A DNA stretch of 64,000 bases from Paenibacillus terrigena DSM 21567 (lineage in GTDB: Bacteria; Bacillota; Bacilli; Paenibacillales; Paenibacillaceae), in NCBI RefSeq assembly GCF_000374845.1, contig NZ_KB895419.1, positions 62,001 to 126,000 of the forward strand. Reading direction: 5' to 3'. The notes under the pieces are model-generated. The model saw only the letters and a list, made by a program, of their open reading frames with translations. It was not told where the DNA came from and did not search any database. Made by a program: the position numbers and the translations under genes. This document shows positions 9,572 to 18,383 of the stretch, in pieces. The number at the start of each line of letters is the position of its first letter. The first letter of the stretch is position 1.

Positions 9572-9601
9572 TTGACGTTAAAGTAAACGTAATGATAATA
9601 T
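9572..9601 (+). promoter_or_regulatory. Candidate promoter with an internal dyad, upstream of the MFS gene
   Basis: TTGACG (9572-9577) and TAATAT (9596-9601) are separated by 18 bp. The dyad ACGTT-N6-AACGT (9575-9590) overlaps the -35 and spacer. Such spacer-embedded dyads are typical of MerR- or TetR-controlled exporter promoters. Confidence 0.45.
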
Positions 9602-9675
9602 ATCCATTATATATATAGACATAAATAGTAAGTGTCTATAAATCAAATACGGTGTTGAAGGGAGAAGGAAGTTCG

Positions 9676-10902
9676 ATGTTTAAAAATCCGTATGTCCGGA
9701 CGATCATCTCGTCCCGTGTGCTGATTCACCTTGGCATCTGGGTAAGGAACTTTGCAATTTTGTTGTATGTGACAGATATGACGCATAACGATCCACTATA
9801 TGTTTCGCTAATCTCGGTGGTTGAATATGCGCCCATTTTCATTTTTGCGATCATTGGGGGCACTTTTGCCGATCGATCCAAGCCACGAAGGACCATGATC
9901 GGTAGTGATATGTTATCTGCACTATCGATTATTACGGTCTTGTTGGTCATTCTGTATGGGGCATGGCATGCATTATTTTTCGCGACATTAATCTCTTCGA
10001 TCTTGTCGCAATTCTCGCAACCGTCCGCGATGAAGCTCTATAAGCAGCATGTACCGGAAGAGCAGCTGCAAGCGGTAATGGGGATCTACCAGACGCTTAC
10101 GGCGGTATTTGTCGTGATTGGACCGATGGTAGGGACATTTATTTATCAACAATATGGGTTGGAAGTGGCCCTAGCGATCACCGCCGTGCTGTTCTTAGGT
10201 GCAGGTTGGATTCTCTCTTGGTTACCGAAGGATGCTGAAGATGTCCGTCAGGAGCAAAAGACCCATTTTATGCAGGATTTGAAGGATGGGCTTCATTATG
10301 TATGGCGAAAACGAGAGCTTCGAGCGCTTGGTGGCGCATTTGTGTTCTCTGGCTTCGCGGCGGGATTAGTTCAACCGATGCTGATCTTCGTCACGATGGA
10401 GAATTTAGGACTGGATAAGGGTCAATTGAAGTGGATGATGATGGCCAATGGTGCAGCAATGCTCGTGGGTGGAGCTGTCGTGATGGGAATCGCGAAGAAA
10501 ATAAAACCACAGACCTTGTTAACTTTGGGTCTAGCGGTCAGTACATTCACAACAATTGGACTTGGATTCTCCGTTAGCGTACCGCTGTCTATGAGCTGTC
10601 AAGTGTTAGGAGGCTTTTTCTATCCGTTCATTATGATCGGCATCAACACGTTGATGATTAAGAACACCGAAGGTGCGTTTATCGGCCGTGTCGGTGGCGT
10701 CATGACACCGCTCTTTATGGGGATGATGGTGATCGGGATGTCGATAGCCGGGATGCTCAAAAGCGCGCTATCGTTATCGACTGTCTATCTGATAAGTGGC
10801 TGTTTGTTCTTCATTGGGATGTTGGTTCTATTGCCTCTATACCGTAAACATGTACAGGATGCAGTGGAGGTCCCTCAAGTTGTTCAAGATTCTGAAGCGT
10901 GA
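9676..10902 (+). CDS. MFS transporter, EntS/MFS_3-like exporter
   Basis: A 408-residue membrane protein of the major facilitator superfamily with about 12 hydrophobic segments. The loop GGTFADRSKPRR after the second segment is the MFS motif A (GxxxDRxxRR). It resembles proton-driven drug or siderophore exporters of the MFS_3/EntS type. The ATG at 9676 is chosen because GGAGAAGGA ends 6 bases before it. A TTG at 9652 would add eight residues but has no such site. It is monocistronic, with its own candidate promoter, and precedes the ATP-grasp gene by about 100 bp. The substrate cannot be told. Confidence 0.85.
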   Translation: MFKNPYVRTIISSRVLIHLGIWVRNFAILLYVTDMTHNDPLYVSLISVVEYAPIFIFAIIGGTFADRSKPRRTMIGSDMLSALSIITVLLVILYGAWHALFFATLISSILSQFSQPSAMKLYKQHVPEEQLQAVMGIYQTLTAVFVVIGPMVGTFIYQQYGLEVALAITAVLFLGAGWILSWLPKDAEDVRQEQKTHFMQDLKDGLHYVWRKRELRALGGAFVFSGFAAGLVQPMLIFVTMENLGLDKGQLKWMMMANGAAMLVGGAVVMGIAKKIKPQTLLTLGLAVSTFTTIGLGFSVSVPLSMSCQVLGGFFYPFIMIGINTLMIKNTEGAFIGRVGGVMTPLFMGMMVIGMSIAGMLKSALSLSTVYLISGCLFFIGMLVLLPLYRKHVQDAVEVPQVVQDSEA

Positions 10903-11003
10903 TGGGTGCCATTAATTCTGTGTCGTAGGCTTCCACCGTGTTAATCCGAATGGGCCATGCATACGCTGTGAGTGACATATGATTAATAGATGGTGGTGAG
11001 TAG

Positions 11004-12113
11004 ATGGGTGCAATCGTTGGTGTTCTCCTCGATCCGAAGACATATGCGGGGATACGAAGCGGGAAAACAGGCAGTGAACGCATTGCCTTATATCAGAAAG
11101 CGGGTCAAGAACTTGGCATTACGCCCCTCTTTATGTCACTAAGGCCAATTCGGAACAATGTTGTTGTCGGATTAATCTATAGACATCCTAAATTTCATCT
11201 TGTTAGACGTCCTATCCCGAGTGTGACGCATAATCGCGCGATGGCTTTTTCGAAATCGAGTAAGCAACTTATGGCGACGCTGGCTGCACGCAGTACCATT
11301 TTTAATCGCGTTAATCGGTTTGATAAATTGCATATCTATCAGCTCATGTATAAGGAAAAGCGCATGCGGCGTTTCCTACCGTGGTCTGTGAAATTCACAC
11401 TTGCACAACTTCGTAAAGCGATGGTAAAACATAATGCACTCTATATTAAACCGACGAGCAGCAGTGTGGGGGAAGGCATCATCAAGATTCAGAAAGACAT
11501 GAACGGATTATGGATCTTGACCTGGAAGAAGAGAGAAAAGTATCTGTTAAATGAGGACAGAGCAATCGCCTGGATTAAGAAGAAGGTTGGCCGACAGAAA
11601 TATATGATTCAAGAAGCGATTCAATTGGCCAAACATGAGGGGAATGTCTATGATCTACGCGTCTCCGTCCAACGAGGGGGAGATGGGAGGTGGCAAATTA
11701 CCGGTATCGTAGGGAAGGTCGCTGCGAAGGGAAGCCATGTCACCAATGTCGCCAAAGGCGGGAAGGTGAAACGCACACAGGTATTGTTCCGCGGGAGCGG
11801 CTTCCATCCAGTGATTATGAAGCGTACGGTAGAGAAGTCTTCCCTTCAGATGGTTAAATTCCTAAGCACCAAGCTGCCGCTTTTGGCTGACGTGGGACTA
11901 GATATTGGGATTGATGAGTTCGGGCAAGTAAAATTGATTGAAATGAACTGCAGGGACCAACGGTATTCGTTCCGGAAAGCAAATATGAAGAAGACGTTCT
12001 ATCGTACGTATGAAACGCCGCTGCGGTACGCCAAATTTCTGCTATTGAAGAAAAAGAGCTCCAGATTGAAATTACCAAATCTTGAACAATCGAAAAAGAA
12101 AGTGCTACAATAG
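11004..12113 (+). CDS. YheC/YheD-type ATP-grasp protein (spore-associated)
   Basis: A 369-residue protein with the N-terminal layout and central ATP-grasp fold of the YheC/YheD family (KPTSSSVGEGIIKI is the phosphate-binding region; DIGIDEFGQVKLIEMNCRD is the metal-binding end). In Bacillus subtilis the YheC and YheD proteins are linked to the spore coat; their ligase substrates are unknown. The ATG follows a GGTGGTGAG sequence. It stands alone, between the MFS gene and a diguanylate cyclase gene. Family assignment is good; the reaction is unknown. Confidence 0.8.
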   Translation: MGAIVGVLLDPKTYAGIRSGKTGSERIALYQKAGQELGITPLFMSLRPIRNNVVVGLIYRHPKFHLVRRPIPSVTHNRAMAFSKSSKQLMATLAARSTIFNRVNRFDKLHIYQLMYKEKRMRRFLPWSVKFTLAQLRKAMVKHNALYIKPTSSSVGEGIIKIQKDMNGLWILTWKKREKYLLNEDRAIAWIKKKVGRQKYMIQEAIQLAKHEGNVYDLRVSVQRGGDGRWQITGIVGKVAAKGSHVTNVAKGGKVKRTQVLFRGSGFHPVIMKRTVEKSSLQMVKFLSTKLPLLADVGLDIGIDEFGQVKLIEMNCRDQRYSFRKANMKKTFYRTYETPLRYAKFLLLKKKSSRLKLPNLEQSKKKVLQ

Positions 12114-12196
12114 ACTTTTAGGAAGAATGCACTAGATTCTACCATCGATTCGACAAAATTTGTAATAGGCGATCAACCATTCAATAAAGGAGCGAT

Positions 12197-13804
12197 ATGG
12201 AACCAAACAAGCAGCCACGTAAAGGCTTAAAATTATCGGCAATCATTTCAATTGTTGTACTCATCTCCGTCTTCGTTACAATTATTATCAATACGATTGT
12301 CGGTTATCAAGCGGAGCGCATCTCGTTATATAACAACACGATAGAATTTAACAAAATCAACGCGACAGATCTAAGTAAGATGACACAATCTCTGATGGTA
12401 TCGATGAAGAAGAGCATTAAAGTGACGGCAGATTATTTCGCGGATGTACCTCTAACCGATTCGAATGTCCTGTCACAGCTTGATTTCTTTATGGATACCA
12501 ACCATTATTTTAATTCAATTGTGGTCGTGGATGCTGGGGGGACGATCGTATCGACTTCACCGAGCCACCTGTCCTTAATCGGCCAGAAGCTTAGCTCGCA
12601 AGCGGCGAAGGAGGCGCTCGAACGTCGTACCCCTCTTATTTCAGAGCCGTTTCTGGCCATTACAAAGAGGCTGATCGTGCTCGTTAGCCACCCGATCTAT
12701 GATTCGAAGGGTGTTTACAAAGGATTTGTTGCGGGTTCGATCTACTTGCAACAGCCGAATATTTTTCAGAACATTCTAGGTACCCAAAATAAAAATAAGA
12801 ATGGATCGTATTATTATGTCGTTGATTCTTCGGGCCGATTAATCTATCATCCGGATTCATCGCGTATTGCGGAGAAAGTAGATCAGAATCCTGTTGTACA
12901 GAATCTAATCCATGGGGTTAGTGGACAGCAATTAGTGACAAATATCAAAGGTGTTCGGTATCTGGCAGGATTTGCGAAGGTTGATGAAGTCGGCTGGGGG
13001 ATTGTATCGCAAACACCAGAGAGTTATATTCAAGCGCGCAGCAACAAGCTCATTAAGAATATGCTCGTTTTCTCGATGCCGTACTTGATCGTTCTATTAT
13101 TGTTGTCGATCTGGCTTGCCCGTCGCTTGTCCAAGCCCTTGTATCAGCTCGCGAATGCCGCATCACGTCTCTCGCAAGGGGATGAGAGTTTAACCTCTAT
13201 CCCGCTTCAACCGAGTTGGAATTATGAGACGAACGAGCTTACGAGGACGATTGCAATCGCCTTCGATCGGATGAAGCAGAAGACCGATGAGCTGTCACAA
13301 GAAGCAATGACGGATCCGCTGACAGGTTTAACAAACCGAAGAACAATGATGGCTATCACGTCACTCTGGGAAGAGCAGGGGATATCCTATGCTTTTGCCA
13401 TGCTGGATTTGGATCGGTTCAAATCGGTTAATGATACGTATGGTCATCAACTTGGCGATGAAGTACTTAAATTTCTTGCGCAAGTGATGATGGAAGAGAA
13501 GCGGGACCAAGACTTTTGTTGTCGGTATGGCGGTGAGGAGTTCACGATCCTTATGCCGGATACGACAGAACAGGAAGCATACATAGTAGCAGAGCGGATA
13601 CGAGAAAGAATGGAAACATCAATAAGTCCGATCGGACGTCCAGTGACGCTGTCCATCGGCATTTCCTCGAATGCAGAGGGTTCTGAAGATACGATGGAAC
13701 GCTTATTGAAGAAGGCGGATGAAGCGTTATATGCGGCCAAGCATGCAGGGAGAAATCGGGTCGTCATGTATCGCAACATGGAAGACATCATGTCCTCGAA
13801 ATGA
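12197..13804 (+). CDS. Membrane diguanylate cyclase with Cache sensor, HAMP and GGDEF domains
   Basis: A 535-residue protein with a transmembrane segment at about 15-37, an extracellular double-Cache sensor (about 40-280), a second transmembrane segment (about 284-306), a HAMP domain and a GGDEF domain (about 375-530). The active site is GGEEF at residues 445-449, so c-di-GMP synthesis is expected. RDQD at 436-439, five residues before the GGEEF, fits the inhibitory I-site RxxD. The start follows AGGAG at 12188-12192. Cache domains usually sense small metabolites; the ligand is unknown. Confidence 0.9.
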   Translation: MEPNKQPRKGLKLSAIISIVVLISVFVTIIINTIVGYQAERISLYNNTIEFNKINATDLSKMTQSLMVSMKKSIKVTADYFADVPLTDSNVLSQLDFFMDTNHYFNSIVVVDAGGTIVSTSPSHLSLIGQKLSSQAAKEALERRTPLISEPFLAITKRLIVLVSHPIYDSKGVYKGFVAGSIYLQQPNIFQNILGTQNKNKNGSYYYVVDSSGRLIYHPDSSRIAEKVDQNPVVQNLIHGVSGQQLVTNIKGVRYLAGFAKVDEVGWGIVSQTPESYIQARSNKLIKNMLVFSMPYLIVLLLLSIWLARRLSKPLYQLANAASRLSQGDESLTSIPLQPSWNYETNELTRTIAIAFDRMKQKTDELSQEAMTDPLTGLTNRRTMMAITSLWEEQGISYAFAMLDLDRFKSVNDTYGHQLGDEVLKFLAQVMMEEKRDQDFCCRYGGEEFTILMPDTTEQEAYIVAERIRERMETSISPIGRPVTLSIGISSNAEGSEDTMERLLKKADEALYAAKHAGRNRVVMYRNMEDIMSSK

Positions 13805-13821
13805 AACGCATAACGCAAGAC

Positions 13822-13871
13822 AAAAAGGTGTGAGCTACAAGAAGATATTTTCTTGAGGTTCATGCCTTTTT
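13822..13871 (+). terminator. Intrinsic terminator after the GGDEF gene
   Basis: AAAAAGG pairs with CCTTTTT, with inner pairing of CAAGAA and TTCTTG. The symmetric A and T runs could allow function in either direction. Confidence 0.7.
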
Positions 13872-13946
13872 CGATCGGATTTGTGATATCTTGAGGGAAG
13901 AAGATGCAACGTCATGGTGGAGAGGATGTGCGATGAGAGGATGACG

Positions 13947-14672
13947 ATGAACAGGAAGGAACAGACGTCTGTAAGGCTGCGTGTGCTGACATACAACATT
14001 CATCATGGAGAAGGCATGGATGGGGTTGTAGATTTACAGCGAATAGCGAATGTCATGCAGTCTCTGCAACCGGACATTATTGCGCTGCAAGAAGTCGACA
14101 AATATGTACCGCGCAGTGATGACGTGGACCAGACTGCTGAACTTGCTCGGCGAATGGGAATGACAGGGGTATTCGGCAAAGCCATTGATTTGCTGGGCGG
14201 GGAGTACGGTGTTGCGGTATTATCTCGGTTCCCCGTAATCGCTGAACAGAAGACGTACTTGCCGAATGTTAAGCATGGAGAGCAGCGAATACTCTTATCT
14301 GTGAAGTTGGATTTAGGGGAAGAGCTTCCGCCGTTAACGTTCTCCGCTGTCCATCTGGAGTGGAATCCGAAGCAGATTCAAGCTAAGCAAGCGGCAGCAA
14401 TTATTGAGCTGCACAGCAAGGAGACACCTTATGTTCTCGCAGGGGATCTAAATGCAATACCTGGATCGGATACGATGAAGCTGATGTCAGCCGTGTGGAC
14501 AGATGCCACGGCGAGCATTACGGACTGGACGAATGCAGAAGATGGTAAAATTGATTACATCATGGTTGGGGCGAAGGATCAGTGGCAAGTGGGAGAGCCG
14601 ATCTTGATGAAGGAAGACATCGCATCGGATCATCGCCCGGTCCTTGCTGTGCTGGACTGGATTAGATATTAG
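13947..14672 (+). CDS. Endonuclease/exonuclease/phosphatase (EEP) family hydrolase
   Basis: A 241-residue metal-dependent hydrolase of the DNase I-like EEP superfamily. The motifs run in the usual order: LTYNIHHG (Asn), ALQEVD (catalytic Glu), VHLEW, AGDLNAIPGS (GDxN) and SDHRPV (SDH). Substrates of this branch range from phosphodiesters to phospholipids, and none can be chosen here. There is no signal peptide. The ATG at 13947 has GAGAGG six bases upstream. In-frame ATGs at 13914, 13926 and 13941 are less well placed but cannot be excluded. The gene converges on the lipoprotein gene through a shared hairpin terminator. Confidence 0.85.
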   Translation: MNRKEQTSVRLRVLTYNIHHGEGMDGVVDLQRIANVMQSLQPDIIALQEVDKYVPRSDDVDQTAELARRMGMTGVFGKAIDLLGGEYGVAVLSRFPVIAEQKTYLPNVKHGEQRILLSVKLDLGEELPPLTFSAVHLEWNPKQIQAKQAAAIIELHSKETPYVLAGDLNAIPGSDTMKLMSAVWTDATASITDWTNAEDGKIDYIMVGAKDQWQVGEPILMKEDIASDHRPVLAVLDWIRY

Positions 14673-14716
14673 CAACAACGTGCCAGCCCTAGCGTTTATG
14701 ATTAGGGATACATGAA

Positions 14717-14760
14717 GAAGGACATCCGTTCATTCGTGAACGAGATGTCCTTCTATTTTT
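14717..14760. terminator. Strong terminator between convergent genes
   Basis: GAAGGACATC (14717-14726) pairs with GATGTCCTTC (14744-14753), enclosing a second perfect 6-bp stem with a TTCG tetraloop, followed by TATTTTT. It ends the EEP gene and sits just past the stop of the opposing lipoprotein gene. Confidence 0.88.
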
Positions 14761-14764
14761 CCAA

Positions 14765-17074
14765 TTACTCTTGCGGCGCCTGGAACCATGTACGCTCGCC
14801 ATGTCGAATGATGAGTGCTGCTCGTGCAGGAATGGTCTCGCTACCAACTTTCACTTTGTGATCTGAGAAGTTCGCGGTAACTTGTAACTGATCGCCATAT
14901 GAAGCCTGTTGAACGAGCCTATCTTCAGACAGGATCTTGAAATCTGTCATCGATTTCTGGACAGCTTCCGCATGGAAAGGGGACCACACCTTCAAATAAT
15001 CCGTGATACGCTGCTTGTTGATGTTCCAAGCACGCTCATTCATATGATAGAGCGGAGGGACATTATAGAGGAGTTCTTTCAGCATTCTTGTACCGACTTC
15101 ACCCTTAATTTTGAAGGAACCCCACTCCCAGTGCGCTGTGGTAATCACGGAATCGTTATACACCAATTTGAAGAGTGGAAGGGAATACGTAGGGTCAATA
15201 TAGATATGATCATAGAGTTCCTTAACTGGAACTTGTTTGTTGTAACGTTCCGGGATTTGTCCGGGCGGTCCCCAATAGCCGCCGATATAATAAGGACTTT
15301 GTTTGTTCGTCCGCATGTCGGCATCGCCCCATTTGATCACAGGCGCCTCCATACCATGTGCGAATGCAATCGTCTGGCTCGCATAATCATTCCCTGTCTC
15401 CGAACCGATCACCATATGCTGCTCGTCACGGATATACGCCATACGATCAAGCTTAGCCTGCATATCTTGCGCTTCTGTTGTCTCATGGCCTGGTGTGTAA
15501 TCATCATTGAAATCACCCGCGGCATCTACGTCGATGAACCAGGAATTAAAGGCTACACCGGTGCCCATTATTTCTTGCATCCGCTGCTTGACACTTGGCA
15601 GTGACAAGGTCGGGTTGAGCAGACGGCCTTTCTTCAGAAATCCTGTCTTTTTCTCCCCATTTGCCTTCGTAATGGTACCATCTGCGTAGAGACTTGCATC
15701 TGGGAAGAAAGCTGTCTCCCAATCGCCAGTCTTCTCTTGATGAATGGAATGATAGGAGTCATAGGGCCCAATCAGATAGCCGAGCTCCGCCGCTTTCTTA
15801 ACGAATTCAGGATTCATATAAGCAGCAGTCCAGTCGGACAGACCGAGCCAAGCTTTTGTCATACCGGCTTGCTGGAACTGCTGTAGTAATTGAACGGTAT
15901 TCTTCTCATTCCAGTGATCGACTTCGACGACGGCATCGCCGAGTTTAGCCTTCAGCAGACGTTTGTTCAATTCGAATAATTGTACGGGATTCAGCTTGTC
16001 GATTCCTTGGGCGATCAATGCTTCGGTTGCCTGATCCAGGGATTTGAATATTTCCGGCTGGTAGAAATCCTTGGATTGGAGTAGCGCGTTAAACCCGCCG
16101 ATCATGCTATTTTTCTGATATTTATCATAATAATCCTGCTTCATGACAGCACGGAACTGGGCTGCTTGCTCTTTCCCTTCATCACTTGCACGTGGTAAAT
16201 GCGAAGTGATCCAATCGAGAAATGGCTTATCGAGTTTCGATTTCAACTTCGGCCAAAGGATATCCTCCTCGGAGAGGAGAGATTTATTCCACATATAAAT
16301 ATGCGGTGCGCCATAGAGCTTCTCGATATTCGGATTGTTCGCAGCTTTCTGCTGGAGTGTCGTGAATTTTCCTTGTGCGACCAGTTCATTTTTATAAATA
16401 CCGGCGATTGCAACGGGATCATTATCGGTTACATAAATACGGAAATTATACGATTTATCCGGATTAATAGAGGGAAAATCATGCGTCATCGAGATCGTGA
16501 TCCGTGGGTCGACCGTGAAATCTACTGTATTGTTATAAGGATTGTCGAGAACATACATGATTGCATATTGGCTCTTGTTCACCGTCATGAAACGCATGGA
16601 GAAAGATTCATTGAAGGACAGACTCTCGTCCGCCAGGAATGCTCTCCAGTGCTGATCATGACTAGGAATCCATTTCCCTTCCCCCCAAGGTATCATATAA
16701 CTGTCTCCGCTTAACGTTGGCCATGTGATGGACTTCGCTGCGGTCGACGTCATTTGAACTTCAAGCGCGTCTTTTGCCCGTGTTAACTGAACCTGTAGGC
16801 CATCGTCAGGATATGTCCATGATATTTTATCGCCCACACGTTGAACATTTGAGACTTTACGTATGGGTTGAGGCTCGGACGCGATCTCTGTCTTGCCGTC
16901 TTTTGTAACAGAGATTTGGAACGTCTCGGGCACAACATCATACGTAAATGGAGAAGCAGGATTCACAACAATCGGTTTGGGTACAGCAGTTGGAGCAGCA
17001 GGACTTGAACAGCCTGTAATTCCGACGGATAAAATAAGTACTAAAGTTAGTAGTATAGACATGGTATGTTTCAT
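14765..17074 (-). CDS. Secreted lipoprotein, probable GH101/GH129-like glycoside hydrolase
   Basis: A 769-residue lipoprotein with a type II signal peptide and lipobox ITGC (Cys22). The N-terminal part (about 40-260) looks like an all-beta domain. The rest reads as a large alpha/beta region. WFIDVDAAGD contains Asp515 and GSETGND contains Glu559. Their 44-residue spacing and motif shape recall the nucleophile and acid/base of GH129 alpha-N-acetylgalactosaminidases, relatives of GH101. This is an inference from motifs, not an alignment. AAAGGAG lies 7 bases before the ATG. Its promoter shares an element with the padR promoter. Location 6 kb from a GH101 enzyme supports a role in GalNAc-glycan breakdown. 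Confidence 0.65.
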   Translation of the reverse strand: MKHTMSILLTLVLILSVGITGCSSPAAPTAVPKPIVVNPASPFTYDVVPETFQISVTKDGKTEIASEPQPIRKVSNVQRVGDKISWTYPDDGLQVQLTRAKDALEVQMTSTAAKSITWPTLSGDSYMIPWGEGKWIPSHDQHWRAFLADESLSFNESFSMRFMTVNKSQYAIMYVLDNPYNNTVDFTVDPRITISMTHDFPSINPDKSYNFRIYVTDNDPVAIAGIYKNELVAQGKFTTLQQKAANNPNIEKLYGAPHIYMWNKSLLSEEDILWPKLKSKLDKPFLDWITSHLPRASDEGKEQAAQFRAVMKQDYYDKYQKNSMIGGFNALLQSKDFYQPEIFKSLDQATEALIAQGIDKLNPVQLFELNKRLLKAKLGDAVVEVDHWNEKNTVQLLQQFQQAGMTKAWLGLSDWTAAYMNPEFVKKAAELGYLIGPYDSYHSIHQEKTGDWETAFFPDASLYADGTITKANGEKKTGFLKKGRLLNPTLSLPSVKQRMQEIMGTGVAFNSWFIDVDAAGDFNDDYTPGHETTEAQDMQAKLDRMAYIRDEQHMVIGSETGNDYASQTIAFAHGMEAPVIKWGDADMRTNKQSPYYIGGYWGPPGQIPERYNKQVPVKELYDHIYIDPTYSLPLFKLVYNDSVITTAHWEWGSFKIKGEVGTRMLKELLYNVPPLYHMNERAWNINKQRITDYLKVWSPFHAEAVQKSMTDFKILSEDRLVQQASYGDQLQVTANFSDHKVKVGSETIPARAALIIRHGERTWFQAPQE

Positions 17075-17095
17075 GATGGAACTCCTTTGGAATAT

Positions 17096-17119
17096 ATATC
17101 ACAATATAGATCGTATTAC
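17096..17119 (-). promoter_or_regulatory. Promoter/operator element shared with padR
   Basis: On the + strand the element reads ATATCACA-N6-ATCGTATTAC. It lies 22 bp before the lipoprotein start and includes a -10-like TATATT on the minus strand. The same 18 fixed bases with the same spacing occur at 18298-18321 before padR. Here ATCGTA-T-TACGAT is a perfect dyad extending slightly beyond. A PadR operator is the likely meaning. Confidence 0.6.
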
Positions 17120-17197
17120 GATGTACTTAATGAAATGAAAACCCTTGATGAAGTGATGAGATCATTTCTTCATGGCAAGGGGCAACGTGTAACGTGC

Positions 17198-17935
17198 TTA
17201 TTCATGAATTTGGAACTTTGCATGTTTGTATTGATTGACCAAGGCATGTATCACTTTATAGCATCCGAATCCCATCATACCGCCAATTAAGTTCAATATC
17301 AGGTCATCCACATCGAAGCTGCCTAAGGTGAATGCATATTGCAGCATCTCGATGAGAACACATCCGGTAAATGAAGCAAGAAAGATGCGATGAATTGACC
17401 GGAAGTAAGGGAAGAGCAAGGGTAATAATAGACCAAACGGGATGAAAACCCCGATATTGCCGAACAAATTCAAGAAGATCGTTGTAAAGGTATAGCGATG
17501 ATGATTCACGATATAATCACGCAAGGTGTGAAAAGGGACTGTATTCTCGTATAAGTGCATACTCTGCGTATGTCCATACTCAAGCATTTTACGTTTCCAT
17601 TCGATTGTAAACGCCCGACGTGCCCAGCGGTCACTCGATAGGAGCATGACGTAGCTGAGGAGGGAGGTATAGAGAATGAAAAGCGCTAGAATCCATTTAC
17701 GCAAATACTTGTCCACGAGCGGGAGAGCATGACATAGCTGATTGCGGATGAACTGCGGCTTCCCGAATCGTTCGATGGCCATAGCTGAAGCCGTGTGCTC
17801 GTCGCAGCCTTCTTCGATCAGGTCCATATGTAGTTCGGTTAAATGATCCTTGAGCTCGTCCTGCATATCTTTCTTCTCACGCTTGGAACAAGGCAAGCCT
17901 TGAACGATCTGTGATGTATATTGTTCAAAATCCAT
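17198..17935 (-). CDS. Membrane protein: N-terminal HAAS-like domain fused to VanZ-like domain
   Basis: A 245-residue membrane protein. Residues 1-70 are a helical permease-prefix (HAAS-like) segment with DELKDHLTELHMDLIEEG and a conserved ERFG, as often found beside PadR regulators. Residues about 80-240 contain hydrophobic helices and the VanZ-like motif NLFGNIGVFIPFGLLLPL, followed by DVDDLILNLIGGMMG. VanZ-like proteins are linked to low-level teicoplanin resistance, but most are of unknown role. The ATG at 17935 comes one base after the padR stop and has GGGAGCGAG upstream, so the two are translationally coupled. The PadR protein probably controls this gene. Confidence 0.8.
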   Translation of the reverse strand: MDFEQYTSQIVQGLPCSKREKKDMQDELKDHLTELHMDLIEEGCDEHTASAMAIERFGKPQFIRNQLCHALPLVDKYLRKWILALFILYTSLLSYVMLLSSDRWARRAFTIEWKRKMLEYGHTQSMHLYENTVPFHTLRDYIVNHHRYTFTTIFLNLFGNIGVFIPFGLLLPLLFPYFRSIHRIFLASFTGCVLIEMLQYAFTLGSFDVDDLILNLIGGMMGFGCYKVIHALVNQYKHAKFQIHE

Positions 17936-17936
17936 G

Positions 17937-18263
17937 CTACTCGCTCCCTTCATGCGTTAGGGTCACGAGGCGCGTCAGCGTTTGCCAATCTTTCATTTTC
18001 GCTTGCAAGATTTTGGTTCCCTCGTTCGTAATTCGGTAATATTTACGGCGTCCGCCTTCAATCGATTCTCCCCAGTAGGATTCGACGGCTTTTTGGGACT
18101 CTAAACGCTTAAGGGCTGGATAGAGTGTGCCTTCTCCGATTTCATAGACATCATTACTAAGCAATCGAATTTTTTTGGAAAGCTCATAGCCATATTGATC
18201 CTTCTGAGCGATGAGGTTCAGTAGGATAAGATCAATACTGCCTTTTAGTAGTTCTTTGTTCAC
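17937..18263 (-). CDS. PadR family transcriptional regulator
   Basis: A 108-residue winged-helix repressor of the small PadR-s2 type. The typical start MNKELLKGSIDLILL, the GTLYPALKRLE wing motif and a short C-terminal dimerisation helix are all present. The GTG at 18263 has AAAGGAG eight bases upstream. A GTG nine bases earlier touches the Shine-Dalgarno sequence and is unlikely. The regulator is co-transcribed with the VanZ-like gene and has a promoter element shared with the lipoprotein gene, suggesting autoregulation and a small regulon of three genes. Confidence 0.9.
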   Translation of the reverse strand: MNKELLKGSIDLILLNLIAQKDQYGYELSKKIRLLSNDVYEIGEGTLYPALKRLESQKAVESYWGESIEGGRRKYYRITNEGTKILQAKMKDWQTLTRLVTLTHEGSE

Positions 18264-18297
18264 GATATTCACTCCTTTCTACTTCGTGATTAACAGA

Positions 18298-18321
18298 ATA
18301 TCACATAGTATATCGTATTAC
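18298..18321 (-). promoter_or_regulatory. padR promoter/operator element
   Basis: The second copy of ATATCACA-N6-ATCGTATTAC (+ strand). On the minus strand it includes a -10-like TATACT. It lies 35 bp before the padR start. See the copy at 17096-17119. Confidence 0.6.
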
Positions 18322-18347
18322 AAGGTAATTGGCTTTCCATATTCTTC

Positions 18348-18376
18348 TTGACAATAGCTCAGCGATATTGTAGATT
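18348..18376 (+). promoter_or_regulatory. Sigma-A promoter of the proS transcript
   Basis: TTGACA at 18348-18353, a 17-bp spacer and TAGATT at 18371-18376. It lies directly before the T-box leader. Confidence 0.7.
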
Positions 18377-18383
18377 TGTCGTT

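Noticed and set aside
14909-15604. A 231-codon frame opposite the lipoprotein gene
   Set aside because: It is fully antisense to a gene with a clear signal peptide and promoter, and its product is low-information.
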